A DNA stretch of 64,000 nt from Marinobacterium marinum (GCF_013868415.1 NZ_JACEMT010000043.1:105723-169722), one strand, 5' to 3'. Shown: positions 27,869 through 40,527, counted from the first letter of the stretch. The notes: a model not told the origin generated them from the letters alone. A program made the numbers and translations.

Positions 27869-28861
27869 GTGAGTGAAAACCATTGGGGGCAGTCCGAGTC
27901 GTCTGCCGATACCCGTCCGAGCACTCAGAAAGAGTGGCGGCTGATTGAAAAAATGCTTGGCAGTCTGCAAGTTGAGCAGAGGCGGTCTCGCCGCTGGGGT
28001 ATTTTTTTCAAGTTGTTAACGTTTGTTTACCTGTTCTCGTTGCTGGGTATGTTTTTCATCGGCAAGGACTTGGGGGGAAGCAAGGTTGTTGCGGCGGATC
28101 ATACGGCTATCGTGGAGGTCAAGGGGCCGATCATGGATGGCGAAGATGCCAGTGCCGATACAATCATTGCCGCATTGCGGGATGCCTTCGAAGCTGAGCA
28201 CAGCAAAGCGGTTGTTCTAAGGATCAACAGTCCTGGTGGCAGTCCGGTGCAGTCCGGTTATGTTTATGATGAAATCAAACGCCTGCGCGAGCTGAATCCC
28301 GAGAAAAAAGTCTATGCCGTTATTACCGATATCGGTGCTTCAGGAGCCTACTACATTGCGGCGGCGGCAGACGAGATTTATGCTGACAAGGCCAGCCTAG
28401 TGGGCTCTATCGGCGTGATTTCATCCAGTTTTGGCTTTGTTGACCTGATTGAAAAGCTTGGGGTTGAACGTCGCACGTTGACGGCCGGTGAAAACAAGGC
28501 CTTCCTGGATCCGTTCTCCCCCTTGAAAGAGAGAGATCGTGAATTTTGGCAGACAGTGCTGAATACGACGCATCAACAGTTTATTGAACAGGTCAGGAAG
28601 GGGCGAGGTGATCGCCTGAAGGGAGGTGATGAGCTGTTCACCGGTCTTGTCTGGAGTGGTGAGCAGGCTTTGGAGCTGGGGTTGGTTGACGGTCTGGGCA
28701 GCAGCTCGATGGTGGCACGTGAGGTAATAGGTGCCGAAAAACTGGTGGATTACACGGCACGACCGCAGCCACTGGATCGATTGATCGAGCGGCTTGGTGT
28801 CGGTGTGGCTAAAGAGCTGGCACTGCAGATGGGGCTGCGCAGCGATTATTCACTGCGCTGA
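27869..28861 (+). CDS. sppA: Signal peptide peptidase SppA-type protease (S49)
   Basis: 330-residue membrane-anchored serine protease with one transmembrane helix (residues 44-64) and a periplasmic S49 domain. Catalytic S158 lies in GASGAYY and catalytic K210 in AGENKAFLDPF; the 52-residue spacing matches short SppA enzymes. It degrades leftover signal peptides and possibly membrane protein fragments. The GTG start follows a GAGGG ribosome site. It converges with maf (12-bp gap). Confidence 0.9.
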   Translation: MSENHWGQSESSADTRPSTQKEWRLIEKMLGSLQVEQRRSRRWGIFFKLLTFVYLFSLLGMFFIGKDLGGSKVVAADHTAIVEVKGPIMDGEDASADTIIAALRDAFEAEHSKAVVLRINSPGGSPVQSGYVYDEIKRLRELNPEKKVYAVITDIGASGAYYIAAAADEIYADKASLVGSIGVISSSFGFVDLIEKLGVERRTLTAGENKAFLDPFSPLKERDREFWQTVLNTTHQQFIEQVRKGRGDRLKGGDELFTGLVWSGEQALELGLVDGLGSSSMVAREVIGAEKLVDYTARPQPLDRLIERLGVGVAKELALQMGLRSDYSLR

Positions 28862-28873
28862 GCCCGGGTTGTA

Positions 28874-29455
28874 TCAGAAGGGGGCAACCCCTTCTGCTTC
28901 CAGCATGCGAATCAGGCGTATCAGGGGGAGGCCGATCAGGGTATTGGGGTCATCCCCCTCAAGGCGTTCAAAAAGTACGATGCCGGCACCTTCCGAGCGA
29001 AAGCTGCCGGCACAGTTGTAAGGTTGCTCATGCTCCAGGTAAGCCTCAATCATGGCATCGGTTAACTGTCTGAAATGCACGTGGAAAGGAACGGTCTCTA
29101 CTTGAGTGCGCCCGGTGCGGGTGTTGAGCAGGCACAGTCCGGTCAGAAAGGTGACGGACTGGCCGGAAGCGGCTTGAAGCTGTTCGACGGCACGTTTGTG
29201 AGTGCCGGGTTTGCCGATGATCTGTCCGTTCAGAACGGCGGCCTGGTCTGAACCGATAACGAGCGCATTTTTGTAATAAGGGGCGACGGCGCGAGCCTTT
29301 TCCTCCGCGAGGCGTGCAACCAGTGCTGAGGCGCTTTCGTTTGGCAGAGGTGTTTCGTCAATCTCTGGGTGCTTGGTCCGGTAGGGCAGGCCCAATTTGT
29401 CCAGAATTTCCCGTCGCCAGGGAGAGCTAGAGGCGAGTACCAGAGTCGGAAGCAT
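28874..29455 (-). CDS. yceF: Maf-family nucleotide pyrophosphatase, YceF type
   Basis: 193-residue Maf protein with LASSSPWRREIL at the N-terminus, the EEKA motif, IGSDQ and GKPGTHKRA. YceF-type Maf enzymes hydrolyse modified nucleotides such as 7-methyl-GTP. It is divergent from yceD, with a 124-bp AT-rich gap carrying promoters. Confidence 0.9.
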   Translation of the reverse strand: MLPTLVLASSSPWRREILDKLGLPYRTKHPEIDETPLPNESASALVARLAEEKARAVAPYYKNALVIGSDQAAVLNGQIIGKPGTHKRAVEQLQAASGQSVTFLTGLCLLNTRTGRTQVETVPFHVHFRQLTDAMIEAYLEHEQPYNCAGSFRSEGAGIVLFERLEGDDPNTLIGLPLIRLIRMLEAEGVAPF

Positions 29456-29541
29456 GATATTTCCTTATTTGATGCCACGGGTTACAAAATTTTCTGTTAT
29501 TATATTAAACCTAATTTTAATCGCTTGAATCCCTATTTTCT

Positions 29542-29570
29542 TTGACAGCAGGGGGTTCTAATCATAGAAT
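29542..29570 (+). promoter_or_regulatory. Consensus sigma-70 promoter of yceD-rpmF-plsX
   Basis: TTGACA (29542-29547), a 17-bp spacer and TAGAAT (29565-29570). The predicted transcription start falls at about 29577, only a few bases before the yceD ATG at 29580. Confidence 0.78.
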
Positions 29571-29579
29571 TGCGCGCTT

Positions 29580-30104
29580 ATGTCGTACGGTCCATTACCG
29601 AAAAAAGTTGACCCTCGCAAACTTGCCGAGCGGGAAGCGGTATTCAAAGGCCCAGCAGCTATTGCTGATATGCCTCGTCTTGCATCCTTCTTGGTCGATG
29701 ATAACGGTACTATTGATGCCGAAGTCGCGTTTGCCAAGGATGAACAGGGCCTGCGGGTTCTGAGTGGCACGATGTCCGGCACTGTCAGTATGACGTGTCA
29801 GCGCTGCTTGGAGCCGGTCAGTGTCGAGATTGAGGCTACTCTCAATCTGGCAGTTGCACTGACGGAAGAGCAGGCACAAAATTTGCCCCGCTACTATGAT
29901 CCCTTGATCATGGAAGCGGACGAGATTGAACTGCTGCCAGTTATCGAGGATGAGCTGATGTTGAGTCTGCCGCTTGTCCCGTATCACGATGACTGCAGTA
30001 TTCAGACCTCGTTCGGTGACGTGGAAACGGCCCGGACGCAGGAAGAAAAACCCAACCCTTTCAGTGTATTGGCCCAGCTTAAAGCCAAGGCCGATAAGAG
30101 TTAA
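29580..30104 (+). CDS. yceD: Large-subunit rRNA accumulation protein YceD (DUF177)
   Basis: 174-residue DUF177 protein. The paired cysteines CQRC, the [15 protein letters not shown] stretch and the C-terminal [14 protein letters not shown] are all characteristic. It is needed for normal 23S rRNA or 50S accumulation. The N-terminus aligns with the known protein, so the ATG at 29580 is right even though it has no ribosome site and lies almost at the predicted transcript start. rpmF follows after 17 bp, the conserved arrangement. Confidence 0.9.
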   Translation: MSYGPLPKKVDPRKLAEREAVFKGPAAIADMPRLASFLVDDNGTIDAEVAFAKDEQGLRVLSGTMSGTVSMTCQRCLEPVSVEIEATLNLAVALTEEQAQNLPRYYDPLIMEADEIELLPVIEDELMLSLPLVPYHDDCSIQTSFGDVETARTQEEKPNPFSVLAQLKAKADKS

Positions 30105-30121
30105 ACCAGGAGCTAGATACC

Positions 30122-30301
30122 ATGGCAGTACAGCAGAACAAAAAGTCTCGTTCAAAGCGTGATATGCGCCGTTCTCACGATGCGCTGAGCAACCCGACTC
30201 TGTCTGTTGACGCAACTACCGGTGAAACCCACCGTCGTCACCACGTCAGCGCTGACGGTTTTTACCGTGGCCGTCAGGTGGTTGCCAAAGGCGACGAGTA
30301 A
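30122..30301 (+). CDS. rpmF: 50S ribosomal protein L32
   Basis: 59-residue basic protein beginning [20 protein letters not shown] and ending VAKGDE. It lacks the zinc-binding cysteines, as do other gammaproteobacterial L32 proteins. CCAGGAG lies 6-12 bp before the ATG. It is co-transcribed between yceD and plsX. Confidence 0.95.
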   Translation: MAVQQNKKSRSKRDMRRSHDALSNPTLSVDATTGETHRRHHVSADGFYRGRQVVAKGDE

Positions 30302-30303
30302 AC

Positions 30304-31338
30304 TTGACAGCACAATATTGCATCGCCATTGATGCAATGGGCGGGGATTTCGGTCCCCGCGTTACCATTCCCGCCGCACTGGATGCCTTGAAGCGTCACC
30401 CCTTCCTGAAGATTTTGCTGGTCGGTCAGCAGCAGCAGTTGCAGCTGATACTCAAGCGCCACAATCAACTTGATCACCCCCGGTTGGAACTCCTCCATTC
30501 CGAGTCCGTCGTTGCCATGGATGAGCGTCCTGCTCTGGCTCTGCGACGTCGTAAGGACTCTTCCATGTACCTTGCTTTGCAGTCGGTTGCTGATGGGCGC
30601 TGTCAGGCCTGTGTCAGTGCCGGTAATACCGGAGCACTGATGGTCATGGGGCGCGGTATCTTGCAAATGTTGCCGGGCATTGATCGTCCCGCCATTACCT
30701 CGGCCGTTCCGACGCTGCATGGACACAGTTATATGCTGGATCTGGGGGCCAATGTGGATTGCTCGGCGGAGCATCTGCTGCAGTTTGCGATCATGGGCTC
30801 CGTGATGCTGAAGGCAGTAGAGCAAATCGCCCTTCCCAGGGTGGGTCTGTTGAATATCGGAGCGGAAGAGATCAAAGGTAACGAGCAGGTCAAGCTGGCC
30901 TCCCGCTTGTTGTCCGAGCAATCTGATCTGAACTATATCGGTTTTGTGGAAGGTGACGCGGTATTTGCGGGCAAGGCCGACCTGGTGGTATGTGACGGAT
31001 TTGTCGGCAATATTGCGCTTAAAAGCAGTGAAGGGCTGGCGCGTTTGATCAGTCGCAAGGTGCGTACCAGTTTTACGCGAAATCTGTACCGTCGCCTGCT
31101 GGCGCTCTTGGCGCTGCCGGTTATCAAGGAGCTTCAGCAGCAGCTTGATCCTGGTCGTCGTAATGGCGCCAGTCTTTTGGGGCTGCAGGGCATCGTTGTA
31201 AAAAGCCACGGCAGTGCAAATCGTGACTGCTTTTCCCATGCGATCGACCAGGCCGTCTCTGAAGTGGAGATGAATGTGCCTGAACGCATCAGTGAACAGC
31301 TAGAGCGCTATCTGCAGCGTTCGTCTGCGTCGGAATAA
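30304..31338 (+). CDS. plsX: Phosphate acyltransferase PlsX
   Basis: 344-residue enzyme that makes acyl-phosphate from acyl-ACP for phospholipid synthesis. IAIDAMGGDFGP at the N-terminus, SAGNTGALM and VCDGFVGNIALK are diagnostic. The start codon is TTG two bases after the rpmF stop; no ATG further in would keep IAIDAMGGD, so a TTG start coupled to rpmF translation is the best reading. It leads into fabD with no fabH between, as in Pseudomonas. Confidence 0.93.
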   Translation: MTAQYCIAIDAMGGDFGPRVTIPAALDALKRHPFLKILLVGQQQQLQLILKRHNQLDHPRLELLHSESVVAMDERPALALRRRKDSSMYLALQSVADGRCQACVSAGNTGALMVMGRGILQMLPGIDRPAITSAVPTLHGHSYMLDLGANVDCSAEHLLQFAIMGSVMLKAVEQIALPRVGLLNIGAEEIKGNEQVKLASRLLSEQSDLNYIGFVEGDAVFAGKADLVVCDGFVGNIALKSSEGLARLISRKVRTSFTRNLYRRLLALLALPVIKELQQQLDPGRRNGASLLGLQGIVVKSHGSANRDCFSHAIDQAVSEVEMNVPERISEQLERYLQRSSASE

Positions 31339-31449
31339 GCCCGGGCATTCTAATTACCCCCGAATGTTGTACACTAACGGCCTGAAAAAGCCGTGTGTCT
31401 GCACCCAGGGCGCGGCATAGATGTCACTTGTACAAAATATGGGGAAACC

Positions 31450-32379
31450 ATGTCGCAAACGCTTGCTTTCGTTTTTCCTGGCCAGGGCTCACAGCAGCTG
31501 GGAATGCTCTCCGAGCTGGCAGCAGAATACCCGGTCATTCAACAGGTTTTTGCCGAAGCCTCCGAGGCGCTGGGATTTGATCTCTGGCAGCTGACTCAGG
31601 AAGGCCCGGAAGAGGCTTTGAACAGCACTGAAAATACTCAGCCGGCCCTGTTGACCGCGGGTGTGGCGCTTTGGCGTCTCTGGCTTGAGCGTGGAGGTGA
31701 CAAGCCGACCGTGATGGCGGGGCATAGTCTGGGAGAATATACCGCGCTGGTATGTGCCGGTGCCATGTCTCTGGCTGACGGTGTTCGTCTGGTGAAAATG
31801 CGCGGCGAGTACATGCAACAGGCTGTGCCGGCAGGTGCAGGGGCCATGGCTGCGATTCTGGGGCTTGGTGATGAAGCTATTGCCGATGCGTGTGCAGAGG
31901 CGGCGCAAGGTGCGGTAGTGGCTCCGGTGAATTACAACTGCCCCGGGCAGGTTGTGATTGCGGGTGAAAAAGCGGCTGTTGAACGTGGCATCGAAGCGTG
32001 TAAGGCGGCCGGAGCCAAACGTGCCGTACCTTTACCGGTCAGTGTGCCTTCTCATTGTGCCCTGATGAAACCGGCTGCCGAACAGTTGGCGGGTGTTTTG
32101 GCCGAAGTTAATCTGAGTATGCCCGAAATTCCGGTTGTGCAGAATGTCACGGCAAGTGTGGCAGCTGATCTGGAAGCATTGCACAGCAACTTGTTGGCGC
32201 AGTTGTACAGTCCGGTTCTGTGGACGGCATCGGTGCAGTGCATGGCGTCCGAGGGTGCGGATACGTTTGTAGAGTGTGGTCCGGGCAAGGTCCTGACCGG
32301 CCTGAATAAAAAAATTGACCGTGCTTTGGCGGGTGTATCCATCAGCGACCTTGCCGGCTTTGAAAAAGCACTGGGCTGA
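31450..32379 (+). CDS. fabD: Malonyl-CoA:ACP transacylase
   Basis: 309-residue enzyme. The catalytic serine is S93 in GHSLGEY, the N-terminal motif is FVFPGQGSQ, and VPSHCALM holds the catalytic histidine. It loads malonate onto ACP for fatty-acid elongation. ATG at 31450 follows TGGGGAAACC. The 111-bp gap after plsX contains a short hairpin ACGGC / GCCGT and may carry an internal promoter. Confidence 0.95.
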   Translation: MSQTLAFVFPGQGSQQLGMLSELAAEYPVIQQVFAEASEALGFDLWQLTQEGPEEALNSTENTQPALLTAGVALWRLWLERGGDKPTVMAGHSLGEYTALVCAGAMSLADGVRLVKMRGEYMQQAVPAGAGAMAAILGLGDEAIADACAEAAQGAVVAPVNYNCPGQVVIAGEKAAVERGIEACKAAGAKRAVPLPVSVPSHCALMKPAAEQLAGVLAEVNLSMPEIPVVQNVTASVAADLEALHSNLLAQLYSPVLWTASVQCMASEGADTFVECGPGKVLTGLNKKIDRALAGVSISDLAGFEKALG

Positions 32380-32406
32380 GCATTAACGGACATTAGGAAC
32401 AGGAAC

Positions 32407-33150
32407 ATGAGCATTGAAGGTAAAGTCGCACTGGTAACCGGCGCGACGCGTGGCATTGGTAAAGCTATCGCGATTAATCTGGCGGCTCAGGGCGCGGTGG
32501 TGATCGGTACTGCAACCAGTGAAAAAGGGGCTGAAACCATTTCGGCCTACCTGGCAGAAGCTGGTTTTCAGGGTTCAGGCCTGGTGTTGGATGTGTCCGA
32601 TTCTGTATCAGTTGAGGCCGTTTTGAAGCAGATACAGGCCGATTTCGGTGTGATCGAGATTTTGGTCAATAATGCCGGCATTACCAAAGATAACATCCTG
32701 ATGCGGATGAAAGATGACGAATGGGATGGGGTGATCAATACGAACCTCAATTCAGTCTATCGTCTGGTGAAAGGTTGTCTGAGAGGCATGACGAAGGCGC
32801 GCTGGGGACGTATTATCAGCGTAAGTTCTGTTGTGGCGTCCATGGGAAATGCCGGACAGACAAACTATGCAGCGGCCAAGTCCGGTATGGAAGGTTTTAC
32901 GCGTGCTCTGGCACGTGAAGTCGGTTCACGTAATATTACGGTAAACTGTGTTGCGCCGGGCTTTATCGATACGGACATGACTGCCGGTCTTGCGGATGAG
33001 CATAAGCAAAGCCTGCAGGCGCAGATCCCGATGAGTCGCCTGGGACAGCCGGAAGAAGTTGCTGCTGTGGTCGGATTTCTGGCCGGAAATGGCGGTGCTT
33101 ATGTGACCGGTGATACTATCCACGTCAATGGTGGGATGTACATGTCCTGA
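32407..33150 (+). CDS. fabG: 3-oxoacyl-ACP reductase
   Basis: 247-residue SDR with TGATRGIG, NNAG, S141, Y154 and K158 (YAAAK), and a C-terminal HVNGGMYMS typical of FabG. NADPH-dependent reduction of 3-oxoacyl-ACP. It lies between fabD (27-bp gap) and acpP. Confidence 0.95.
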   Translation: MSIEGKVALVTGATRGIGKAIAINLAAQGAVVIGTATSEKGAETISAYLAEAGFQGSGLVLDVSDSVSVEAVLKQIQADFGVIEILVNNAGITKDNILMRMKDDEWDGVINTNLNSVYRLVKGCLRGMTKARWGRIISVSSVVASMGNAGQTNYAAAKSGMEGFTRALAREVGSRNITVNCVAPGFIDTDMTAGLADEHKQSLQAQIPMSRLGQPEEVAAVVGFLAGNGGAYVTGDTIHVNGGMYMS

Positions 33151-33330
33151 TAAGGGACAAATGCGAATACATAAAGATTTGTGTTTTTCGCGGATTTGTT
33201 GATAATTGGCCGTCAGTTGGCGGAGTAAGAAATTCACACCGTCACGCTTGTTGCCAGAGCGTAATGGGTTTTCTGGAATTCCGAATCACATCCTGCGATG
33301 TGATGGTATTGAGAAAAAATAGGAAGAGAT

Positions 33331-33564
33331 ATGAGTAACATTGAAGAGCGCGTAAAGAAAATCATTGCTGAACAGCTGGGCGTTAAAGAAGAAGAAGTTG
33401 TCAACTCTGCTTCCTTCGTCGAAGACCTGGGCGCTGACTCCCTGGACACTGTTGAGCTGGTTATGGCTCTGGAAGAGGAATTCGAAACTGAAATTCCTGA
33501 CGAAGAAGCTGAAAAGATCACGACTGTTCAGCTGGCGATCGATTACATCAACGCTCATCAGTAA
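33331..33564 (+). CDS. acpP: Acyl carrier protein
   Basis: 77-residue acidic protein. S37 in GADSLD is the 4'-phosphopantetheine attachment site. AGGAAGAG precedes the ATG. The 180-bp gap after fabG holds an inverted repeat TCACATC / GATGTGA (33286-33303) and possibly a dedicated promoter, which would fit the high ACP demand. Confidence 0.97.
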   Translation: MSNIEERVKKIIAEQLGVKEEEVVNSASFVEDLGADSLDTVELVMALEEEFETEIPDEEAEKITTVQLAIDYINAHQ

Positions 33565-33585
33565 TCAATCCCGAAAGAATTAGCC

Positions 33586-33625
33586 GAAAAGCCGCATCTA
33601 TATGCGAATATAGTGCGGCTTTTCT
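33586..33625 (+). terminator. Strong hairpin terminator between acpP and fabF
   Basis: GAAAAGCCGCA pairs with TGCGGCTTTTC, and an inner CTATA / TATAG extends the stem; T residues follow. It would end most acpP transcripts while letting some read into fabF. Confidence 0.8.
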
Positions 33626-33657
33626 TTTGTAAGGCCGTGTAGGGCTGGAGGAGTAGG

Positions 33658-34896
33658 ATGTCTCGCAGAAAAGTTGTTGTGACCGGTATCGGTTTGCTGA
33701 CACCCGTTGGGAATACCGTCAAGGAGACCTGGGATAATATCCTGGCCGGTAAAAGCGGGGCGGCACCAATTGAGCATTTTGACGCATCTCAATTCGCAAC
33801 TCGTTTCTCTGCATCCGTAAAGGACGTTCCCCTGGATCTTTACATGAGTGCGAAAGAAGCACGCAAAATGGATCTGTTCATTCAGTACGGAATGGTCGCT
33901 GCAACCCAGGCCATCGAGGATTCCGGTATTGAGGCCCATGAGGGCAACGCACACCGTATCGGGTGTGCAATCGGCTCCGGCATTGGCGGCTTGCCGATGA
34001 TCGAGAAAACGCACGACACACTTAAGGCGGGCGGCGCACGACGTGTTTCCCCGTTTTTTGTGCCGGGCAGTATCATTAATATGATTTCCGGTAACGTAGC
34101 GATCAAGTATGGCTTCCGTGGCCCCAATATCGCTATTACTACCGCTTGTACCAGTGGCACGCATAATATTGGCCATGCCATGCGTATGATTCAGTATGGC
34201 GATGCAGATGTGATGGTGGCTGGCGGTGCGGAAATGGCCACTACCCCGCTGGGTGTCGCCGGTTTCTCTGCAGCGCGTGCTCTCTCTACACGCAATGATG
34301 CGCCTCAGGAAGCCAGTCGCCCCTGGGATCGAGATCGTGACGGGTTTGTACTGGGAGATGGCGCCGGTGTACTGATCCTTGAAGAGTACGAACATGCCAA
34401 GGCGCGAGGCGCGCATATTTACTGTGAGCTGTCGGGTTTCGGCATGTCGGATGATGCCTTCCACATGACGGCGCCGCCTGAAGATGGTGCCGGTGCGGCC
34501 CTGTCGATGCAGAATGCAATCAGTGATGCGGCCATTGCTGCGGAGCGTATTCATTACATCAATGCGCATGGTACCTCAACGCCGGCGGGTGATATCGCCG
34601 AGTCCAATGCGGCCAAGCGTGTGTTGGGCAGTGCGGCGGAGCAGGTGCGCATGAGTTCAACCAAGTCCATGATCGGTCATTTGTTGGGGGCTGCGGGTGC
34701 GGTTGAAGCCGCTTTCTGTGTGCTGGCACTGCGTGACCAGGTGGCACCGCCTACCATCAACCTGGACAACCCTTCGGAAGGGTGTGACTTGAACTATGTT
34801 GCCAATGCCGCGCAGGAATGCACGCTGGACGCGACCATGTCCAACTCGTTTGGGTTTGGCGGCACCAACGGCACGCTGATCTTCAATCGTCTGTGA
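33658..34896 (+). CDS. fabF: 3-oxoacyl-ACP synthase II
   Basis: 412-residue condensing enzyme. C164 in TTACTSGTH is the nucleophile; HGTSTP and IGHLLGAAG supply the two active-site histidines. It extends acyl-ACP and has the main role in elongation of unsaturated chains. GGAGGAG precedes the ATG. pabC follows after 44 bp. Confidence 0.95.
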   Translation: MSRRKVVVTGIGLLTPVGNTVKETWDNILAGKSGAAPIEHFDASQFATRFSASVKDVPLDLYMSAKEARKMDLFIQYGMVAATQAIEDSGIEAHEGNAHRIGCAIGSGIGGLPMIEKTHDTLKAGGARRVSPFFVPGSIINMISGNVAIKYGFRGPNIAITTACTSGTHNIGHAMRMIQYGDADVMVAGGAEMATTPLGVAGFSAARALSTRNDAPQEASRPWDRDRDGFVLGDGAGVLILEEYEHAKARGAHIYCELSGFGMSDDAFHMTAPPEDGAGAALSMQNAISDAAIAAERIHYINAHGTSTPAGDIAESNAAKRVLGSAAEQVRMSSTKSMIGHLLGAAGAVEAAFCVLALRDQVAPPTINLDNPSEGCDLNYVANAAQECTLDATMSNSFGFGGTNGTLIFNRL

Positions 34897-34940
34897 GGAG
34901 TGGAGAGCTTCGGCTCTCCCCGTATACAGTGCAACCGCAA

Positions 34941-35749
34941 ATGCTGGTCAATGGCCATCCTGGTGAGCATGTCGATGCCATCGATCGAGGCGTGGCCTAC
35001 GGACATGGTCTGTTCGAGACGTTTCTGGTCATCAACGGTGTGCCGATATTTTATGCCGAGCACCTGAATCGTCTGTTGTCCGGTTGTGAGCGTTTGGGCA
35101 TACCGACACAGGGCTTGGCGGAGCAGCTGCGGCACGATCTGCAGCTGTTGTCGTTTCCGGAAGGGTACTCTGTACTCAAGCTGATACTGACTTGTGGTTC
35201 GGGCGGTCGCGGCTATTTGACGCCGAACCCGGCATCACCTACACGTATTTTCATGCTCTCGGCCATGCCAGTCTATCCTGACCAGCCTCATCAGGGGATC
35301 CGAGTCCGCTGGTGTCAAACACGCCTGGCTTGCCAGCCCCTGTTGAGTGGAATCAAACATCTGAATCGCCTGGAACAGGTTCTGGCACGTAATGAGTGGC
35401 AAGACCCCAGTGTGCGTGAAGGTTTGGTATGTGATAGTCGAGGCTATGTTATCGAAGGCACCATGAGCAATCTCTGCTTTATTCGTGGCAACCGATTGTA
35501 CACGCCGGCGCTTGATCAATGTGGTGTCGAAGGCATCGTGCGTAATCAGGTGCTGATACTGGCAGAATCATCGGGGCTGGGGGTGGAAATCGGTCATTAT
35601 AGACCGCAAGATGTCGAAGCGGCAGATGAGGTGTTTGTCTGTAACAGCCTGATCGGTATTTGGCCCGTCATTGAGCTGGGCGGCCGGAGTTACGCTTGGG
35701 GGCGATATACACGCCAGCTGCAGGCGGCGTTCAATCAACGGATGGTGCA

Positions 35750-35756
<7 letters not shown>
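34941..35756 (+). CDS. pabC: 4-amino-4-deoxychorismate lyase
   Basis: 271-residue class-IV PLP enzyme that releases 4-aminobenzoate for folate synthesis. DRGVAYGHGLFET is the family entry motif, the PLP lysine is in LSGIKHLNRL, and EGTMSNLCFI follows. The ATG at 34941 gives the usual N-terminus (MLVNGHPGEHV); longer in-frame starts overlap fabF. It overlaps mltG by seven bases. Confidence 0.9.
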
Positions 35757-38407
<2,651 letters not shown>

Positions 38408-38426
38408 ACATAGGAGTGTTGAGTCC

Positions 38427-38774
38427 ATGTCCATCATACCGCGTATCAGTCACGGTATCCTGTCGCTGACAATAGACAATAAGGAAAGCCTGTACAGGGC
38501 CTATATGCCCTACATCACCAACGGTGGTCTGTTTATCCCCACGACACGAACGTATCAACTGGGAGAAGAGGTCTTCATGCTGTTGATGCTTATGGACGAA
38601 CCGGACAAGGTGCCGGTCACTGGTAAGGTGATCTGGGTAACGCCGAAAGCTGCACAGGGTGGACGTACACCCGGTATCGGCATTCAGTTGTCGGCCGATG
38701 ACTCGACACTTGTGCGCAAGATTGAAACGTATTTGGCGGGCATGGCTGCAGGCCGCCGCACTAATACCTTATAA
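38427..38774 (+). CDS. pilZ: Type IV pilus assembly protein PilZ
   Basis: 115-residue PilZ-domain protein of the founding PilZ type. It lacks the RxxxR motif, so it is not expected to bind c-di-GMP and would act through protein partners in pilus biogenesis. The location between holB and tatD is the conserved Pseudomonas location. No other pilus gene is in the window. Confidence 0.92.
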   Translation: MSIIPRISHGILSLTIDNKESLYRAYMPYITNGGLFIPTTRTYQLGEEVFMLLMLMDEPDKVPVTGKVIWVTPKAAQGGRTPGIGIQLSADDSTLVRKIETYLAGMAAGRRTNTL

Positions 38775-38788
38775 GTACTAGAGAACCG

Positions 38789-39568
38789 ATGTTAATAGAC
38801 TCGCACTGCCATCTCGACATGCTGGATCTGTCCAGACATGAGAACTCGCTGGATAACGTAATGGCGGCGGCACATGACAAACAGGTTAACGAGATGCTGT
38901 GCGTATGCGTTGATCTGAAAGCATATGACGGCATGCGCCAGGCCGCCGAACGTTTTGACAATGTCTGGTTTTCGGCCGGCATCCATCCGCTTCACATGGA
39001 TAAAAGCGCCTTTGATCGCGACCATCTGGCCGCTCTGGCAGCTGACCCACGGGTGGTTGCCCTGGGAGAAACCGGACTGGATTATTACTATTCGACTGAC
39101 ACACTGGAAGCACAGCAGGCGAGCTTTGCCGGTCATTTGGCGCTGGCAGGTGAGCTGGATTTGCCCGTGATTGTTCATACGCGTGACGCGAGAGAAGATA
39201 CTATTCGGTTGATTCGAGAGCATGGTAATCCGGATTCTGCCGGGGTGTTGCACTGCTTTACGGAAAGTCTGGACATGGCCAAGGCTGCGTTGGATCTGGG
39301 TTATATGATCTCTTTCTCCGGGATTATCAGCTTCCGTAACGCGGCCGAGCTGCGTGAGGTGGTGAAGGCGGTGCCGCTGGATCGTATGCTGGTGGAAACC
39401 GACTCTCCCTACCTGGCACCGGTACCTTATCGTGGTAAACAGAACCAGCCTGCCTACGTGGCCGAAGTCGCTGCCTGTGTTGCAGAGCTGAAAGGAGTTT
39501 CGTTAGACACCGTCGCGGAACACACCAGCGCCAACTTTCGCCAGTTGTTCAAGCGCACCCGCGTTTAG
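38789..39568 (+). CDS. tatD: TatD-family metal-dependent hydrolase
   Basis: 259-residue TIM-barrel nuclease-type hydrolase. Metal ligands are in DSHCHLD, GETGLDYYY, VHTRDA, HCFTES and ETDSPYL. Members act as DNA or D-Tyr-tRNA processing hydrolases; this YcfH-like copy has no certain substrate. It follows pilZ by 14 bp and touches the radical SAM gene. Confidence 0.92.
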   Translation: MLIDSHCHLDMLDLSRHENSLDNVMAAAHDKQVNEMLCVCVDLKAYDGMRQAAERFDNVWFSAGIHPLHMDKSAFDRDHLAALAADPRVVALGETGLDYYYSTDTLEAQQASFAGHLALAGELDLPVIVHTRDAREDTIRLIREHGNPDSAGVLHCFTESLDMAKAALDLGYMISFSGIISFRNAAELREVVKAVPLDRMLVETDSPYLAPVPYRGKQNQPAYVAEVAACVAELKGVSLDTVAEHTSANFRQLFKRTRV

Positions 39569-39576
39569 TGAATACC

Positions 39577-40470
39577 ATGTATTATCAGCCCCCGATTGAC
39601 TATATCGAACCTGTGTTTCGTCCGCCCAGCGAGGCGGATTCGCTTATTCTGCAAGTGAGTAATGGTTGCAGCTGGAATCGCTGCACGTTTTGCGACATGT
39701 ATACGGATGCGCAGAAAAAATTCCGTCCCCGACCGGAGATGGAGGTGTTGGCAGAAATCGAACGCTGTGGCCGGGCGATGCCTTGGGTGCGCCGAGTTTT
39801 TCTGGCGGATGGTGACGCCATGGCGCTGTCGATCCGGCGTCTGGAGGCGATTCTGCAAGCAATCCGCACCCACCTGCCACAGGTCGGGCGAGTCTCGGCT
39901 TACTGCCTGCCCGCCAATCTGAAACGCAAGAGCGTGGACGACCTGGTGCGCTTGCGTCAGTTGGGGCTGACACTGATCTATATGGGAGCCGAAAGTGGCT
40001 GCAACGACGTATTGCAGGCGTTTGATAAAAATGAAACCTTCGACTCCACCGCCGAAGCCTTATTGAAGGCCCGGGAAGCCGGTATCAAGCGTTCGGTAAT
40101 GCTGATCAACGGGGCAGGCGGGCAATATTATTCCGAACAGCACGCGCTGGAGTCCGCACGGTTGGTGAATCTGACTCAGCCGGAATATCTGGCAACACTG
40201 GTACTGTTCTTTCGACGAGATACCGAGGCACGAGTCAGAGCCGGTTACAAAGGTCTGTTCCAGCCTCTGGGCCCTGAAGGGCTGTTTCGAGAAATGCAGA
40301 CTTTGATTGGCGCCACGGAACTCGACCAGACAATTTTCCGCAGTGATCACGTGTCCAATCGGCTGATTTTGAAGGGTGTGCTAGGCAAGGATAAAACGAA
40401 GATGCTGGCCGAAATCGATGCCGCCATCGACTATGCCGCCCGGCATGACATCGCCCTGTACCAGGGGTAG
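39577..40470 (+). CDS. Radical SAM protein of unknown function
   Basis: About 297 residues. CSWNRCTFC (Cys-x4-Cys-x2-Cys, close to the N-terminus) binds the 4Fe-4S cluster that cleaves S-adenosylmethionine, and YMGAESGCNDVL fits the SAM-binding barrel. No B12 or TRAM domain is seen. A GTG at 39568 that overlaps the tatD stop is an alternative start. The substrate is unknown. Confidence 0.85.
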   Translation: MYYQPPIDYIEPVFRPPSEADSLILQVSNGCSWNRCTFCDMYTDAQKKFRPRPEMEVLAEIERCGRAMPWVRRVFLADGDAMALSIRRLEAILQAIRTHLPQVGRVSAYCLPANLKRKSVDDLVRLRQLGLTLIYMGAESGCNDVLQAFDKNETFDSTAEALLKAREAGIKRSVMLINGAGGQYYSEQHALESARLVNLTQPEYLATLVLFFRRDTEARVRAGYKGLFQPLGPEGLFREMQTLIGATELDQTIFRSDHVSNRLILKGVLGKDKTKMLAEIDAAIDYAARHDIALYQG

Positions 40471-40494
40471 TTGATCATGGAAGGGAGTTGGCTG

Positions 40495-40527
40495 CCTTCA
40501 TCCGAGCGGTCGCTGCCCGGATGAAGG
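40495..40527. terminator. Hairpin between convergent radical SAM and cheW genes
   Basis: CCTTCATCCG / CGGATGAAGG is a perfect ten-base stem with a 13-base loop. There is no T run, so it may block 3' exonucleases more than terminate. Confidence 0.5.
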
